From contig NZ_JAULRU010000215.1 in the NCBI RefSeq assembly GCF_030518155.1, positions 93,114-157,113 of the forward strand: DNA of 64,000 nucleotides. Reading direction: 5' to 3'. The notes beneath the pieces were generated by a model, which was given only the letters and a program-made list of their open reading frames with translations, ran no database searches and had not been told where the DNA came from. Each line of letters begins with the position of its first letter. Positions within the stretch are counted from its first letter, which is position 1. Shown one piece after another: positions 8,193 through 17,330 of this stretch. The position numbers were made by a program, and so were the translations under genes. This DNA is from Gilvimarinus gilvus. GTDB lineage: Bacteria; Pseudomonadota; Gammaproteobacteria; Pseudomonadales; Cellvibrionaceae.

Positions 8193-8792
8193 ATGGATAT
8201 CGACATCAACCCACCGGAAGGTATGAAAACGGTGATGTGTGACAACAAGCCTGTTGGCTATGTCAAAGATGTCCAAGATCCAAAAGAAGCTGCTAGGCTT
8301 GCTCAGGAACTACTCAAGTCTAATGGCCTTTGGCATGACATACCAAAGGCAGAGATGATCTATGGTCAAGCTCAGTCATTTGCGAATGCATCAGCACATA
8401 TTTATAAGAAAGATTTAAAGTCGTCACCAATTAACCCGCAAGGCATTACTCCTTTTGTCGTTAATGCGGCTTTTAGTGCAGAGATGTATCTCAAGTGCCT
8501 TCAAGAAATTCATGGCGAGGTAACAGAGTCACATGTTCTAACTACCTTATTTAAGTCGTTACCTAATAAGGTCAAAGACAGAATAAACAAGACATGTAAG
8601 AGCTTTGAGAGTCAGTACGAGGTAGAAAAAGGCGTTCTGTTCAAAGACCACCTTAAAAGCATAAATCATGCTTTTATTAATTGGCGGTATATCTATGATA
8701 AGAGCACTGAATACGTCAATATTCAACGAATAATTTTTGTTTTACAAGTGCTGCATGAAGCTGCAGCTATAGAGCTCGGTATAAAAACGTAA
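8193..8792 (+). CDS. HEPN-like domain protein
   Basis: A 199-residue soluble protein, AT-rich compared with the genes before it. The segment at about 87-115 (PFVVNAAFSAEMYLKCLQEI followed by SHVLTTLFKSLP) has the pattern of HEPN-fold proteins, where a helix with AxxAEMxLK precedes HxLxxLF. A later helix (FINWRYIYDKSTEY) also fits. A catalytic RNase motif RxxxxH is not evident, so I do not claim nuclease activity. The start follows a GGAG-type ribosome site. Its isolation, base composition and the palindromes upstream suggest horizontally acquired, possibly defence-type cargo; that is inference. Confidence 0.5.
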   Translation: MDIDINPPEGMKTVMCDNKPVGYVKDVQDPKEAARLAQELLKSNGLWHDIPKAEMIYGQAQSFANASAHIYKKDLKSSPINPQGITPFVVNAAFSAEMYLKCLQEIHGEVTESHVLTTLFKSLPNKVKDRINKTCKSFESQYEVEKGVLFKDHLKSINHAFINWRYIYDKSTEYVNIQRIIFVLQVLHEAAAIELGIKT

Positions 8793-8799
8793 CATAAAC

Positions 8800-8820
8800 A
8801 AAGGGGACAGATTTATTTTT
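8800..8820 (+). repeat. Inverted-repeat partner A (AAAGGGGACAGATTTATTT)
   Basis: The stretch immediately after the HEPN-like gene reads AAAGGGGACAGATTTATTT. The complement with one mismatch occurs at 11537-11556. From my knowledge of gammaproteobacterial genomes this motif is frequent near transposase remnants and REP-type elements, but no transposase gene is visible between the two copies. Confidence 0.5.
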
Positions 8821-9018
8821 GAAGGCTCGCCGACGGAATCTTCCCCTTTACTAACTGCCGCTATCGTTGAATATTTTACTAGGATTCCGTGGGAAAGCCG
8901 ACAAGCTCCGCGGCATAAATCAGTAAGGCGAACTCGCCACTAACACGGCCGCTGATAGAGGCTTGGGATAAATTGGAAATACAGTGCTGTCTGTATAGAG
9001 AGTACAATTCGGAACAGT

Positions 9019-9720
9019 ATGGATATTGTAAAAGAAATTTCAGAAGACATTTGGATTGTAGACGGAGATGCAGTTCCTTGGTTTGGAATGCCCTATACCA
9101 CAAGGACCACAATCGTTAGATTGGAAAACGGCGATCTATGGGTTCATTCACCGGGCAAGCTATCCAGTGAATTGTGTTCGGAGATAGGTATACTGGGCCC
9201 AGTCAAGCACCTGGTATCACCCAACAAAATCCATCACTTGTTTATGGAGGAATGGAAAGCACACTATCCAGAGGCAATTCTATACGCTTCGCCGGGGCTT
9301 AAAGATAAGAGACCAGATATTAAATTTGCAGAGAACCTGGAAGACTACCCAAACAAGTACTGGGAAGGCGAAATAGATCAAATTATTTTTAAAGGCAGCT
9401 CTGTAATGGAAGAGGTCGTTTTCTATCACAGAGCAAGCCAAACCCTTATACTTACCGATCTAGTGGAAAATTTTCATCCAGATTATTTTTCAGGATATCA
9501 AAAGGTACTAGCAAAAATAACCGGCATAGTCAGCCCGAATGGGAAAACCCCGCTAGATTGGAGAATGTCGTTTTTACTGGGAAAGAGCCAGGCCAGGTCG
9601 TGCCTAGAAACAATGATATCGTGGAGCCCGAGACGAATTATCATTTCTCATGGAGAGTGCATTTTTAATGATGCAATCGATTTTATTAAAAAATCATTTT
9701 CATGGTTAGGCAGCACATAG
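9019..9720 (+). CDS. DUF4336 domain protein (metallo-beta-lactamase-like fold)
   Basis: A 233-residue protein matching the DUF4336 pattern: an early RTTIVRLENGDLWVHSPGKL segment, then VKHLVSPNKIHHLFMEEWK, a YASPGL motif, and EEVVFYHRASQTLILTDLVE near residue 150. The family is related to metallo-beta-lactamase hydrolases; His residues in HH and near the C-terminus (ISHGECI) could bind metal. The real reaction is unknown. It sits alone in the accessory segment, preceded by 226 bases without a gene. Confidence 0.85.
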   Translation: MDIVKEISEDIWIVDGDAVPWFGMPYTTRTTIVRLENGDLWVHSPGKLSSELCSEIGILGPVKHLVSPNKIHHLFMEEWKAHYPEAILYASPGLKDKRPDIKFAENLEDYPNKYWEGEIDQIIFKGSSVMEEVVFYHRASQTLILTDLVENFHPDYFSGYQKVLAKITGIVSPNGKTPLDWRMSFLLGKSQARSCLETMISWSPRRIIISHGECIFNDAIDFIKKSFSWLGST

Positions 9721-9912
9721 CAACACTGTTAACATAAAATTTCATACGCCAAACTGCGAATAATGAATGGCCCACAGGGCGTGGCTCCCAAGGCCCGCTC
9801 CTGGTATAGTAATCTATTTAAATTTAATGAAATGAATTTTTGAATATTACCGACCTCTCCCCTGAGCTCGCACCAGCAGCGCAATGATAGTCACCATAGG
9901 TACATTCATAGT

Positions 9913-10365
9913 ATGAAGAAATGGAGCTTTGTGATCGGATCTGTTCTTACTGCGTTAGGAGCGGTTCTTCATTTTGCGATTATCATAGGCGGCCCCGATT
10001 GGTATCGAGCGTCCGGGGCAGGCGAAAAGCTGGCCCAAATTGCGGCAAGCGGCTCGCTTTATCCCGCCTTTCTAGGCACTTGCTTAGCGTTTATTTTTCT
10101 AGGTTGGTCTGCTTACGCGCTTTCCGGCGCTGGCCTGATTGGGCGTCTCCCGTTATTAAAGTTCGCGTTACCGGCCATAGCCCTATTATGTACCGTTAGA
10201 GGGGTATATGGCTTCTTTGTACCGTTTTTTGTGAAAACGGGCTATGTTATAAATTTGGGTGTTGGATTCTGGGTCTATAGCTCGTTGATATGGCTCACGA
10301 TTGGCCTAAGTTATTTTGCCGGTATATCGTTAAACTGGACCTATATTGCAAACAAACATGAGTAG
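9913..10365 (+). CDS. Four-span integral membrane protein
   Basis: A 150-residue protein that is hydrophobic almost throughout, with four likely membrane spans at about 5-26, 51-72, 80-102 and 118-140. Between the first two is a short loop with WYRASGAGEKLA. No family is recognised with certainty and no catalytic residues stand out. The ATG at 9913 has no obvious ribosome site, so the start is tentative although MKKWSFVIGS makes a natural N-terminus. Confidence 0.6.
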   Translation: MKKWSFVIGSVLTALGAVLHFAIIIGGPDWYRASGAGEKLAQIAASGSLYPAFLGTCLAFIFLGWSAYALSGAGLIGRLPLLKFALPAIALLCTVRGVYGFFVPFFVKTGYVINLGVGFWVYSSLIWLTIGLSYFAGISLNWTYIANKHE

Positions 10366-10454
10366 AAATTATGCACTGCTCACATCGTAGCTTTGTGCGA
10401 GATATAATCATTAGGGTCAGAGCCCAAGAAAATCGAGACATTTATGGATGAAAA

Positions 10455-11006
10455 GTGAAATTAGCAAAAGAAGAAATTAAAACTGCGACGATTATTACGC
10501 TGCTATTTATAGTTGCTTTTTTAGCTGTCCAGGTTTTTTATGTACACCCTTTGATAATGGGCTCTATCAAGCCTACGTATGAATCTATGAACAAGTATAA
10601 TCAATACAGGTTTTCGACAGAGACTGGATATATAGATGACTTAGAGAATAATAATATTAACGATGTCCTTTATCAGCTTTATGAATCAGTAAAAAGCAAT
10701 ATAGAATGTAATGATAGTGACGAGGTCTCATGCATACCATCATCCCGTCACAAGGAGTTTATAAAAAGGTACGAAGCCTATATGCAGCAGGAATGTAATA
10801 ATAATTGCACCTACGCCTGCATTTCCTACGGTAAGACTATGACCGCCCAAAAGAGATTTGACCTCGCAGAAAAGTCGTATTTAAAAGCCGCTGAATCTGG
10901 CAACCGAACCGCCATGTCACGCCTGTATTACCTCTATAGCAATGAACAGTGGTCTGGATATTCCGAAGAAAAGGCTACGTACTGGCTTTATCAAATAAGA
11001 GATTAG
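10455..11006 (+). CDS. Membrane-anchored protein with a Sel1-like repeat
   Basis: A 183-residue protein starting at GTG; nearby ATG codons lead quickly to stops in other frames. One membrane anchor (about 12-32, IITLLFIVAFLAVQVFYV) precedes a periplasmic part with several cysteines (IECN, VSCIP, QECNNNCTYAC). The C-terminus resembles Sel1/TPR helices (FDLAEKSYLKAAESGNRTAM, then KATYWLYQIRD). The low G+C and Asn-rich composition match the neighbouring accessory genes. Function unknown. Confidence 0.6.
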   Translation: MKLAKEEIKTATIITLLFIVAFLAVQVFYVHPLIMGSIKPTYESMNKYNQYRFSTETGYIDDLENNNINDVLYQLYESVKSNIECNDSDEVSCIPSSRHKEFIKRYEAYMQQECNNNCTYACISYGKTMTAQKRFDLAEKSYLKAAESGNRTAMSRLYYLYSNEQWSGYSEEKATYWLYQIRD

Positions 11007-11041
11007 AATAATAGACAGATCATTTTGAAGGATTATTTTTC

Positions 11042-11386
11042 ATGGACACTCTTTACTTAGCAGTTACAATCATTGTTATCTCCCTATGGGCGTGGCTAAC
11101 TCTACTGTCAACAGCCTGCCTTTTTCTTGATCGAGACCTAAAACCTGTTCAAAGATGGGGGCAGCTATTCATCGTTTTTTTACTCCCATTCATTGGCGCT
11201 TCTTTTATTCTAAGAATGGTTTCCGGGCATTCCCCTGGTATTACCAATCGATTTTTTATTCCTTGGCCTTTTAGTAGGTTAGTACTTGGTCAACCATTGC
11301 GAAGTGATGGAATAGGGAATAATGGCGAGGAGTTGCCCGGTTCACATTGCGGATCGAGCCAAAGTGGTGGCGATGGCGGTGATTAA
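11042..11386 (+). CDS. Small two-span membrane protein with Gly/Ser-rich tail
   Basis: A 114-residue protein with two membrane spans (about 5-28 and 39-59) and a hydrophilic tail ending in a Ser/Gly-rich stretch (SSQSGGDGGD). A ribosome site AAGGA lies about 10 bases before the ATG. No family is recognised. It lies 35 bases after the Sel1-like gene on the same strand and could be co-transcribed with it. Confidence 0.55.
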   Translation: MDTLYLAVTIIVISLWAWLTLLSTACLFLDRDLKPVQRWGQLFIVFLLPFIGASFILRMVSGHSPGITNRFFIPWPFSRLVLGQPLRSDGIGNNGEELPGSHCGSSQSGGDGGD

Positions 11387-11401
11387 TTTTTGACGTAATT
11401 T

Positions 11402-11431
11402 AGTACACTTATAAGCGCGTATAAGTGTGCT
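11402..11431. promoter_or_regulatory. Near-perfect inverted repeat
   Basis: Arms AGTACACTTATA (11402-11413) and TATAAGTGTGCT (11420-11431) flank the hexamer AGCGCG with one mismatch. There is no T-run, so a terminator is unlikely. It may be a protein-binding site or a residue of a mobile element, given the repeat copy at 11537. Confidence 0.4.
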
Positions 11432-11536
11432 AAAATTCTGGCGCCGAGGCTGCATATGACAGTAGGCATGGCTCGATTCATTTTTATTGTAATTAATAAA
11501 GGGGACGGGGGGTTCCATTATAAATATCTGTCCAGT

Positions 11537-11557
11537 TAAAATAAATCTGTCACCTTT
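11537..11557 (-). repeat. Inverted-repeat partner B
   Basis: AAATAAATCTGTCACCTTTT is the complement of the motif at 8800-8820 with one internal mismatch. Just before it, at about 11499-11512, is a related AAAGGGGACGGGGGG run. Together with partner A it brackets four small genes (9019-11386). Confidence 0.5.
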
Positions 11558-11623
11558 TCTCAGAAAGATGGCACGGGGCCACCTTTAACAATCACAAAAA
11601 ATCACACCTGGCGGAGTTCCAGT

Positions 11624-12850
11624 ATGGAAGGAAATAATAAAGAGCGACAAATAAACGCTCATGTTTACGGAAATGAAAAATCTCTATTTGTAGTTCACTT
11701 AGTGCTTAGCATGATTTTCTGGTTTTTGATCATTCTAGGCACTTTTGGCACAGCTCTAATTTACGTTCTTCTATTTTTCGTTGGTTATCTTTTCGCTCAA
11801 TCAGGACTCATTTCCTGGATAAAGGGCAATGGTATAAAGATTTCTGAGCAGCAGTTCCCTGACCTCTATGAACGTTACTTACAAAGCTGCCAGCGGCTAA
11901 ATATGAAAGACATCCCGGAAGCTTACATTCTGGAAGGCGGCGGAATACTTAACGCCTTTGCAACACGATTTCTGGGCCGAAACTTTGTAGTAGTTTACTC
12001 AGACGTTATTGACGCCATGAATGAATCACCGGGGTCCATTAACTTTTACTTTGGTCACGAATTAGCCCATATTAAGCGCAATCATTTAACTTGGGGAGTG
12101 GTAATTTGGCCCTCCAATATTCTTCCTTGGATAGGCGCTGCATATTCTCGCGCACGTGAGTATACGTGCGATCAATTTGGCAAGCTCTGCTGCGACGACT
12201 CACTGCAAGCTCTTAATGGTATGCTTCTGCTAGCAGCTGGTGGAAAGCACTATAAACATGTCAACATTGACGTTTACTTAACGCAGGCAAAGAGTACCGG
12301 AAAGTTCTGGATGGCATTTCACGAGCTGATTGGGGACTATCCATGGCTCGTTAAACGTGCGTGCCGCTTGCAAGATAAAGATTACAAATTCCCTGGGCGA
12401 AACCCTCTTGCGTGGCTTCTAGCGCTGCTTGTCCCGCGGTTGGGTATAGGGACAGGCATAATTCCACTGATGATCATCGTTGCGATTATTGGAATCCTCG
12501 CAGCAATCGCCTTACCCGCTTATCAGGACTACACTGTACGCGCCGCCACCAGTCAGGTATATCATGTGGGCGCCCAAGCCGCTGAATTAACTCAACGGCA
12601 TTACAACTCCTACGGCAACCTACCCGAAAGCCTAGAATCACTCGGCATTGACCAATTATACCCTTCCGAAGTGTTGAATATGAATCTCAATCAGGACACG
12701 GGCATCATTGAAGTTACTCTAGCGCAAAGAGCTGCTAGAGGTAAATCTTTGCTGTTTGTACCCACGACCAATGAATACAATGAAACAATATGGGTTTGCA
12801 TGAGTGAAGACATTAAAAATAGTCAGCTTCCTAGCGCCTGTAGGGAATAG
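11624..12850 (+). CDS. M48 family metallopeptidase fused to a type IV pilin-like C-terminus
   Basis: A 408-residue protein. The N-terminus has two hydrophobic spans (about 24-62), followed by an HtpX/M48-type domain with zinc motif [10 protein letters not shown] near residue 145 and the likely third ligand in [10 protein letters not shown] near 180. From about residue 280 the sequence switches to a pilin-like N-terminal helix ([20 protein letters not shown]), followed by a pilin-type globular tail with one cysteine pair (VCMSEDI, SACRE). The prepilin site is missing: the Gly-Phe-Thr-Leu-Ile-Glu stretch is replaced by GTGIIP, so PilD processing is unlikely and the helix probably works as a membrane anchor. 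A GGAG ribosome site supports the start. Confidence 0.85.
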   Translation: MEGNNKERQINAHVYGNEKSLFVVHLVLSMIFWFLIILGTFGTALIYVLLFFVGYLFAQSGLISWIKGNGIKISEQQFPDLYERYLQSCQRLNMKDIPEAYILEGGGILNAFATRFLGRNFVVVYSDVIDAMNESPGSINFYFGHELAHIKRNHLTWGVVIWPSNILPWIGAAYSRAREYTCDQFGKLCCDDSLQALNGMLLLAAGGKHYKHVNIDVYLTQAKSTGKFWMAFHELIGDYPWLVKRACRLQDKDYKFPGRNPLAWLLALLVPRLGIGTGIIPLMIIVAIIGILAAIALPAYQDYTVRAATSQVYHVGAQAAELTQRHYNSYGNLPESLESLGIDQLYPSEVLNMNLNQDTGIIEVTLAQRAARGKSLLFVPTTNEYNETIWVCMSEDIKNSQLPSACRE

Positions 12851-12968
12851 TAGAACGTAAACGTTTCTGGCTAGATGCATTTCGTTCGTCTAGCCCGTTA
12901 AGCAGCGCCCCAATAGGCGATTCAGCGCAACATAAAACCCGGTTATAAATAATACAGAGTGAAACTAA

Positions 12969-13586
12969 ATGGATTTTGATGAAAATAGGTACAAGGTACT
13001 AAAGCTACCGAATTTGATGTTAGTTCACTGGGTGATGAATCCGGGTTTGGTGTTTAATGAGTTGGTTTTGGGGCAGCGTATTCCCAAGGTGACTTTGACG
13101 GATAAAACCAGTGATGCACCCTTGATGGAGCGACAGTATGTGCCTTGCCCGCACTGCCATACCATTCATAGCAGCGATGCATGGCCGAAAAAGGGGATGT
13201 TTGGCAATTGGTTTGGATTGCTGTGCCCCAGTTGTGATGGAATTATTCCCTGCCTTTGGAACTACACCAGCCTTGTTTTACTTGCCATGACTTTTCCCAT
13301 TTGGGGCTGGTTGCGGCGGCCGCTTGAAACTCGCTGGCGGGCATTCAAGAAAAAGCAGCTTTTGCAGAATATAGATGCTGAGCCCACAAAGGCCAAGGAT
13401 GTATCCTGGCTTAAAATGGGGCTCGCCTACGGTACGTTTATGTTCTGTGCGATGACGCTGATCAAATTTATTACGAGCGAACTGAATCAACAAGACATTC
13501 TCATTCAGGCAGCTATTTGGTTGCTTGGCGGTTTAGCGTTTGGCGGTGTTATGAAGTTTCTAATGGGTAGGGGCAAAAGTACGTAA
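12969..13586 (+). CDS. Membrane protein with zinc-ribbon-like CPHC/CPSC pairs
   Basis: A 205-residue protein. The N-terminal cytoplasmic part holds two Cys pairs (VPCPHCHTIH at about 58 and LLCPSCDGII at about 83) that could form a zinc ribbon, followed by three likely membrane spans (about 97-115, 150-168 and 178-196). The architecture is familiar from uncharacterised proteins of marine gammaproteobacteria, but I cannot name a family. No operon partner is evident: 118 bases separate it from the M48 fusion gene. Confidence 0.6.
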   Translation: MDFDENRYKVLKLPNLMLVHWVMNPGLVFNELVLGQRIPKVTLTDKTSDAPLMERQYVPCPHCHTIHSSDAWPKKGMFGNWFGLLCPSCDGIIPCLWNYTSLVLLAMTFPIWGWLRRPLETRWRAFKKKQLLQNIDAEPTKAKDVSWLKMGLAYGTFMFCAMTLIKFITSELNQQDILIQAAIWLLGGLAFGGVMKFLMGRGKST

Positions 13587-13758
13587 CAGTGTTCTCGCAA
13601 AAATGTTGGCTCTAACCATCGCAAATGTGCGGAATTAAAGAAAATTTACCAACAGCTCTTGTTACAAGCCCCTGCAGGCTATTTGTATCACTATTGAGGT
13701 ATCGGGTATAGTGACTATGGACGTAGTTGATTAGACATAAAGGGACGGGGTCGACGCA

Positions 13759-13977
13759 ATGAATATGAACTTAACACTCATCGGGCAGGTTATTTTTGTC
13801 TGGATAATAATTAATACGGCACTTTGCTATTATCTGGGCCGGAGAAAAACGGAAACACCGTTTTTAAATACATTTATCGGCTTTGTTCTCGCTTTCTGCC
13901 CACCACTGTCATTAATTTATATAGCCGTATTATCACTGAAGAGCGATGTTTCACACCCTAGCGCAGACGCTAGTTGA
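13759..13977 (+). CDS. Small two-span membrane protein
   Basis: A 72-residue protein with hydrophobic spans at about 5-25 and 38-60 separated by a basic turn (LGRRKTETP), a common small membrane protein layout. It is preceded by AAGGGACGGGG about 10 bases before the ATG, which could serve as ribosome site and resembles the GGGGACGGGG run at 11500. Nothing specific about function can be said. Confidence 0.5.
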   Translation: MNMNLTLIGQVIFVWIIINTALCYYLGRRKTETPFLNTFIGFVLAFCPPLSLIYIAVLSLKSDVSHPSADAS

Positions 13978-14005
13978 GGTACAAAGCGAAAATTGGATCG
14001 GCTAA

Positions 14006-14848
14006 ATGGCTAGCTTTTCTTTGTACAGCGCTGCCTTAATGGATTCCGCGCCTGCTGTAATCGAAGCACTCGGATCAATGTGGTGGCTGCTAGCCGCCGC
14101 AGTCGTTATTGTTGTTTTTTCATCACCTTGGCTCAAAGGTATTGTGGGTGAGTTACAAGTCAAACTCATCGCAAAGCTTAGACTGCCGCGAGATATATAT
14201 CACGCATTCCACAATGTTACCCTACCCACTGTTGATGGCAGCACCCAAATAGATCATATTTTTGTCTCTCGTTTTGGTATTTTCGTCGTTGAGACCAAGA
14301 ATATGAAGGGTTGGATATTTGGCGCCGAAAAGCAAGCGCAATGGACACAGAAGATCTACAGAAAAAGCTACCGCTTTCAAAACCCTCTGCGCCAGAATTA
14401 CAAGCACGTCAAAGCACTAAAATCTGCTTTGGAGCTTAGCAGCGACACGATTCACTCAGTCATTGTTTTTATTGGCAACAGCAAATTTCAAACACCTTTG
14501 CCCGCCAATGTGACTCACTCTGGTGGTTATGTATCTTATATCAAATCGTTTAACGCACCCGTTCTTACAGACACACAAGTTGACGACGCGCTGGCAAAAC
14601 TACAGACCGGGCGCCTGCAACCGAACCGAAAAACCACCCGTGAGCATGTGCAGCGATTAAAAAACAGGACGAGCGCATCTTCGCATATACTTTGCCCCCG
14701 ATGCGGAAATACAATGATTTTACGCAAAGCTAAACGGGGGCAAGCCAGCGGCAATAGCTTCTGGGGCTGCTCAACCTACCCCAAGTGCCATCAGACCATA
14801 CATATTGATACCAAGCGGGGTCGAGGATCTACCCAAGAACCGGTATGA
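14006..14848 (+). CDS. NERD nuclease-related protein with topoisomerase-type zinc finger
   Basis: A 280-residue protein. An N-terminal membrane anchor (about 25-43) precedes a NERD domain: GELQVKLIAKLRLP, STQIDHIFVSRFGIFVVETKN with the expected Asp and Glu-x-Lys of a restriction-like nuclease core, and a GxxxxxQWTQ segment. The C-terminus (about 228-270) has a four-Cys zinc finger of the topoisomerase I kind (CPRCGNTMILRKA, then FWGCSTYPKC). NERD plus zinc finger proteins are common but poorly characterised, presumably DNA-acting at the membrane. Confidence 0.88.
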   Translation: MASFSLYSAALMDSAPAVIEALGSMWWLLAAAVVIVVFSSPWLKGIVGELQVKLIAKLRLPRDIYHAFHNVTLPTVDGSTQIDHIFVSRFGIFVVETKNMKGWIFGAEKQAQWTQKIYRKSYRFQNPLRQNYKHVKALKSALELSSDTIHSVIVFIGNSKFQTPLPANVTHSGGYVSYIKSFNAPVLTDTQVDDALAKLQTGRLQPNRKTTREHVQRLKNRTSASSHILCPRCGNTMILRKAKRGQASGNSFWGCSTYPKCHQTIHIDTKRGRGSTQEPV

Positions 14849-14878
14849 TGCGCGCTCAATATCGTTTTAGGATCAACC

Positions 14879-15595
14879 ATGCCCCTGTTCGAAGAGCTGG
14901 ATTGCCAAAACTCCCCCATTGGGGAAATTTCCTTGCGCCGCCGACGTATTCCCGCCTTTGGCGAGCGCTACATTTACGAGGTCAAGCTGGGCGACGAGTT
15001 TTTAATGTCGAGTATGTTTGTCGCCGCCGAGGAGGCGCTATCCTCGCTCGGGCTTGCCGCCTTAGAGGGCGGCAACCTTGATGTGGTGGTGGGAGGTTTG
15101 GGACTTGGCTATACCGCAGTAGAGGCTCTGAAAGATAAGCGCGTCAACGAGCTGCTGGTGGTCGACTTTCTAGAGACTGTCATTGGCTGGCACAAACACG
15201 AACTGGTTCCCTTGGGCAAAATTCTTAACTCCGACTCGCGCAATCGCTATATTCACGGCAGCTTTTTCGACTTGGCGGTAGCGCCCCATACCGGGTTTGA
15301 CCCGAATCAGGAAGGCCGCCGCTTTGACGCAATTTTGCTCGACATTGATCATTCGCCCACCGAGTTTTTAGACCAGAGCAATGCTGGCTTTTACACCACC
15401 GAAAATCTCGGGCTTATGGCCCAGCAATTAAAACCTAAGGGTGTTTTTGCCATGTGGTCACAAAACCCACCGGAACCCGCCTTTGAGGCGCTGCTGAAAA
15501 CCGTATTCAGCCGCATCGAATCCCATTTGGTGAGCTTCTACAACCCATTTCAGAACAACCAGGCCCGCAATACGGTGTATGTGTGCCATGTATAG
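14879..15595 (+). CDS. Spermidine synthase-like class I SAM-fold protein
   Basis: A 238-residue protein with the spermidine synthase layout: N-terminal strands (PIGEISLRRRRIPAFGERY), a nucleotide-binding glycine motif (VVGGLGLGYTAVEAL) near residue 65, an acidic residue after the second strand (LLVVDF), and a catalytic-type segment FDAILLDIDHSP near 145. The canonical aminopropyl-acceptor residues are only partly conserved, so it may act on another substrate. AGGA before the ATG supports the start. Confidence 0.8.
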   Translation: MPLFEELDCQNSPIGEISLRRRRIPAFGERYIYEVKLGDEFLMSSMFVAAEEALSSLGLAALEGGNLDVVVGGLGLGYTAVEALKDKRVNELLVVDFLETVIGWHKHELVPLGKILNSDSRNRYIHGSFFDLAVAPHTGFDPNQEGRRFDAILLDIDHSPTEFLDQSNAGFYTTENLGLMAQQLKPKGVFAMWSQNPPEPAFEALLKTVFSRIESHLVSFYNPFQNNQARNTVYVCHV

Positions 15596-15735
15596 GTAGG
15601 CCTAATTTCGTCTCTATCACGAATATTGTTTTTCGAGATTGACCACCTATGCAGACGAAAATTAATGTACTAATACATCAATTAATCGATCTATACTGCT
15701 AACTTTAGATAGAGTGTTTGGTAAAGACCGTCAAC

Positions 15736-16320
15736 ATGACTTTTAAAGTATGGTTAAAATCTAAGGTCGCAGACCGTGCTTTGGCTCCCCTTCGTCAAGA
15801 AATGGCGGAGCTAATAGAAAATGATGCCTCGGTAATCGATATTGGCTGCGGAACAGGTGACTTTTTGCTTCTCGTAGCGCCCACTATTTCAAAAGGATAT
15901 GGCATTGACCTAGATTCTAATATGATTCAACACGCCCAGAATATGGCAAAGCAAAATTCGTACTCTCATATCAAGTTCGATTGCCTCAATGCTATTGCAA
16001 CCTATGGAGTAGAGTTTGATATCGCATTTAGCACCTTGTGCGTACATGAGCTTCGTTTCGAAGAGGCCTGTCAGTTATTGAAAACTATGGCCGAACACTC
16101 AACTAAAATTGTTATTGCAGACTACGCTCAGCCACGCTCATTGTTAGCCAAATTTTTGATAGAGATTGATGAAATAGTATCTGGTCATTACCAAAGATTT
16201 AGAGACTACAGAAGCGCGAAAGGCATACCAACCTACGCGAAAAGATGTAACCTCCGAATCACACGAACAATACCAAGCCGTATCGATGGCATTGTAATAT
16301 GGGAACTACAATCAGCTTAG
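15736..16320 (+). CDS. Class I SAM-dependent methyltransferase
   Basis: The predicted product has 194 residues if the ATG at 15736 is used; an in-frame TTG at 15718 would add six. Motif I is VIDIGCGTGDFLLLV at about residue 34, followed by an acidic GIDLDSNMI and a motif IV-like FDIAFSTLCVHEL, all diagnostic of Rossmann-type methyltransferases that act on small molecules or quinones. The gene is AT-rich and stands alone, with a convergent lipoprotein gene downstream. The substrate cannot be told. Confidence 0.8.
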   Translation: MTFKVWLKSKVADRALAPLRQEMAELIENDASVIDIGCGTGDFLLLVAPTISKGYGIDLDSNMIQHAQNMAKQNSYSHIKFDCLNAIATYGVEFDIAFSTLCVHELRFEEACQLLKTMAEHSTKIVIADYAQPRSLLAKFLIEIDEIVSGHYQRFRDYRSAKGIPTYAKRCNLRITRTIPSRIDGIVIWELQSA

Positions 16321-16385
16321 TACTGTCAGATTTTCCGGACAAAGCAGGCGACATTGAGTTGGGATTCGCCCTTAACTTATCATCA

Positions 16386-17165
16386 TCACTCACTGCGGTA
16401 TATAAGATTCAGCCTAAGCTCGGATAAGGTTGTAAAACACTGCCGGTCACTCTTCCAGCCGGGATTCGCCTTGCCTAGTACCAGCACAGGATATTCTGGC
16501 CCTCCCGTACCTGCACCTGAAGCGAGCCGCAAACTAAGATTATCGACCGAACTCGCCGTCCAGGGAAACACAAAATTGGGGCCGCTGCCCAGCCGGGCTT
16601 CGGTATGGCCGTCACCCAGTAAATCCGTGCGCTCTCTCAAGTTGAGCTCTTCCCCATCAATATTCAATTCCGTAATTTCAACAGCAACATCAGAATCGAG
16701 CGTGGCCTCTGTCGGTAGCGGAGACCAGTCAACAATTACCGAGTCAACCAAGGTATCACGTGTTAATTCGCAACCACTGTTTTCGGTGTGCCCTGTATCC
16801 AACCCGCTGAGGGTCACCTGATACAACGAACCTTCGGGAGGGTTTGTCTGTAATTCACTTAGGTCAAATGACAGTAATACATGAAACTCCCAGTTGCGGT
16901 CACGGCGACACCGAGGTCTTTGTCCGTCATTATCATGGCTTACGTAACCAACCTCTGCGCTGTCGCCAGGTAAGTCATCGTACGTGAAATATGACAATGG
17001 GATACCATCAAACGCATTGCATATAAGCCCGCTTTGCGAGCCGACTCGCAGAGTGAATACTTGTTGACGTATATCGGGTTGCAACGAAATATGCTCGTAG
17101 GTAGGGCGGGGGTGGCAAGACACCAACACCAATGTAGCCGCAACAATACTCGTGACCTTGTACAT
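16386..17165 (-). CDS. Putative lipoprotein of unknown function
   Basis: A 259-residue protein with a lipoprotein signal (LVLVSC, Cys at residue 17) and GGAGG seven bases before the ATG. The mature part is rich in beta-type segments and includes cysteines that could pair. I recognise no domain; the sequence FHVLLSFDLSELQTNPP could belong to a carbohydrate-binding or DNRLRE-like beta-sandwich that describes structural properties of secreted proteins, but this is not certain. It stands alone and converges on the methyltransferase gene. Confidence 0.7.
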   Translation of the reverse strand: MYKVTSIVAATLVLVSCHPRPTYEHISLQPDIRQQVFTLRVGSQSGLICNAFDGIPLSYFTYDDLPGDSAEVGYVSHDNDGQRPRCRRDRNWEFHVLLSFDLSELQTNPPEGSLYQVTLSGLDTGHTENSGCELTRDTLVDSVIVDWSPLPTEATLDSDVAVEITELNIDGEELNLRERTDLLGDGHTEARLGSGPNFVFPWTASSVDNLSLRLASGAGTGGPEYPVLVLGKANPGWKSDRQCFTTLSELRLNLIYRSE

Positions 17166-17330
17166 AAGCGCCTCCAGCTATATTGCCATTACATTAGCAC
17201 TCTCCGGGCGAAATAGTGCGCTCTAAGGTGCCGATATTCCCATGCACACGGCACTTGGCAGCTAAATTTATAGTATGGCAATGTATTTAGTGTGAGAATC
17301 CTCCAAGGCTATATATACTCGGCTATACGA

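Noticed and set aside
12869..12895. GGCTAGA/TCTAGCC hairpin after the M48 fusion gene
   Set aside because: Possible weak terminator, but there is no T-run and the stem is only seven pairs.
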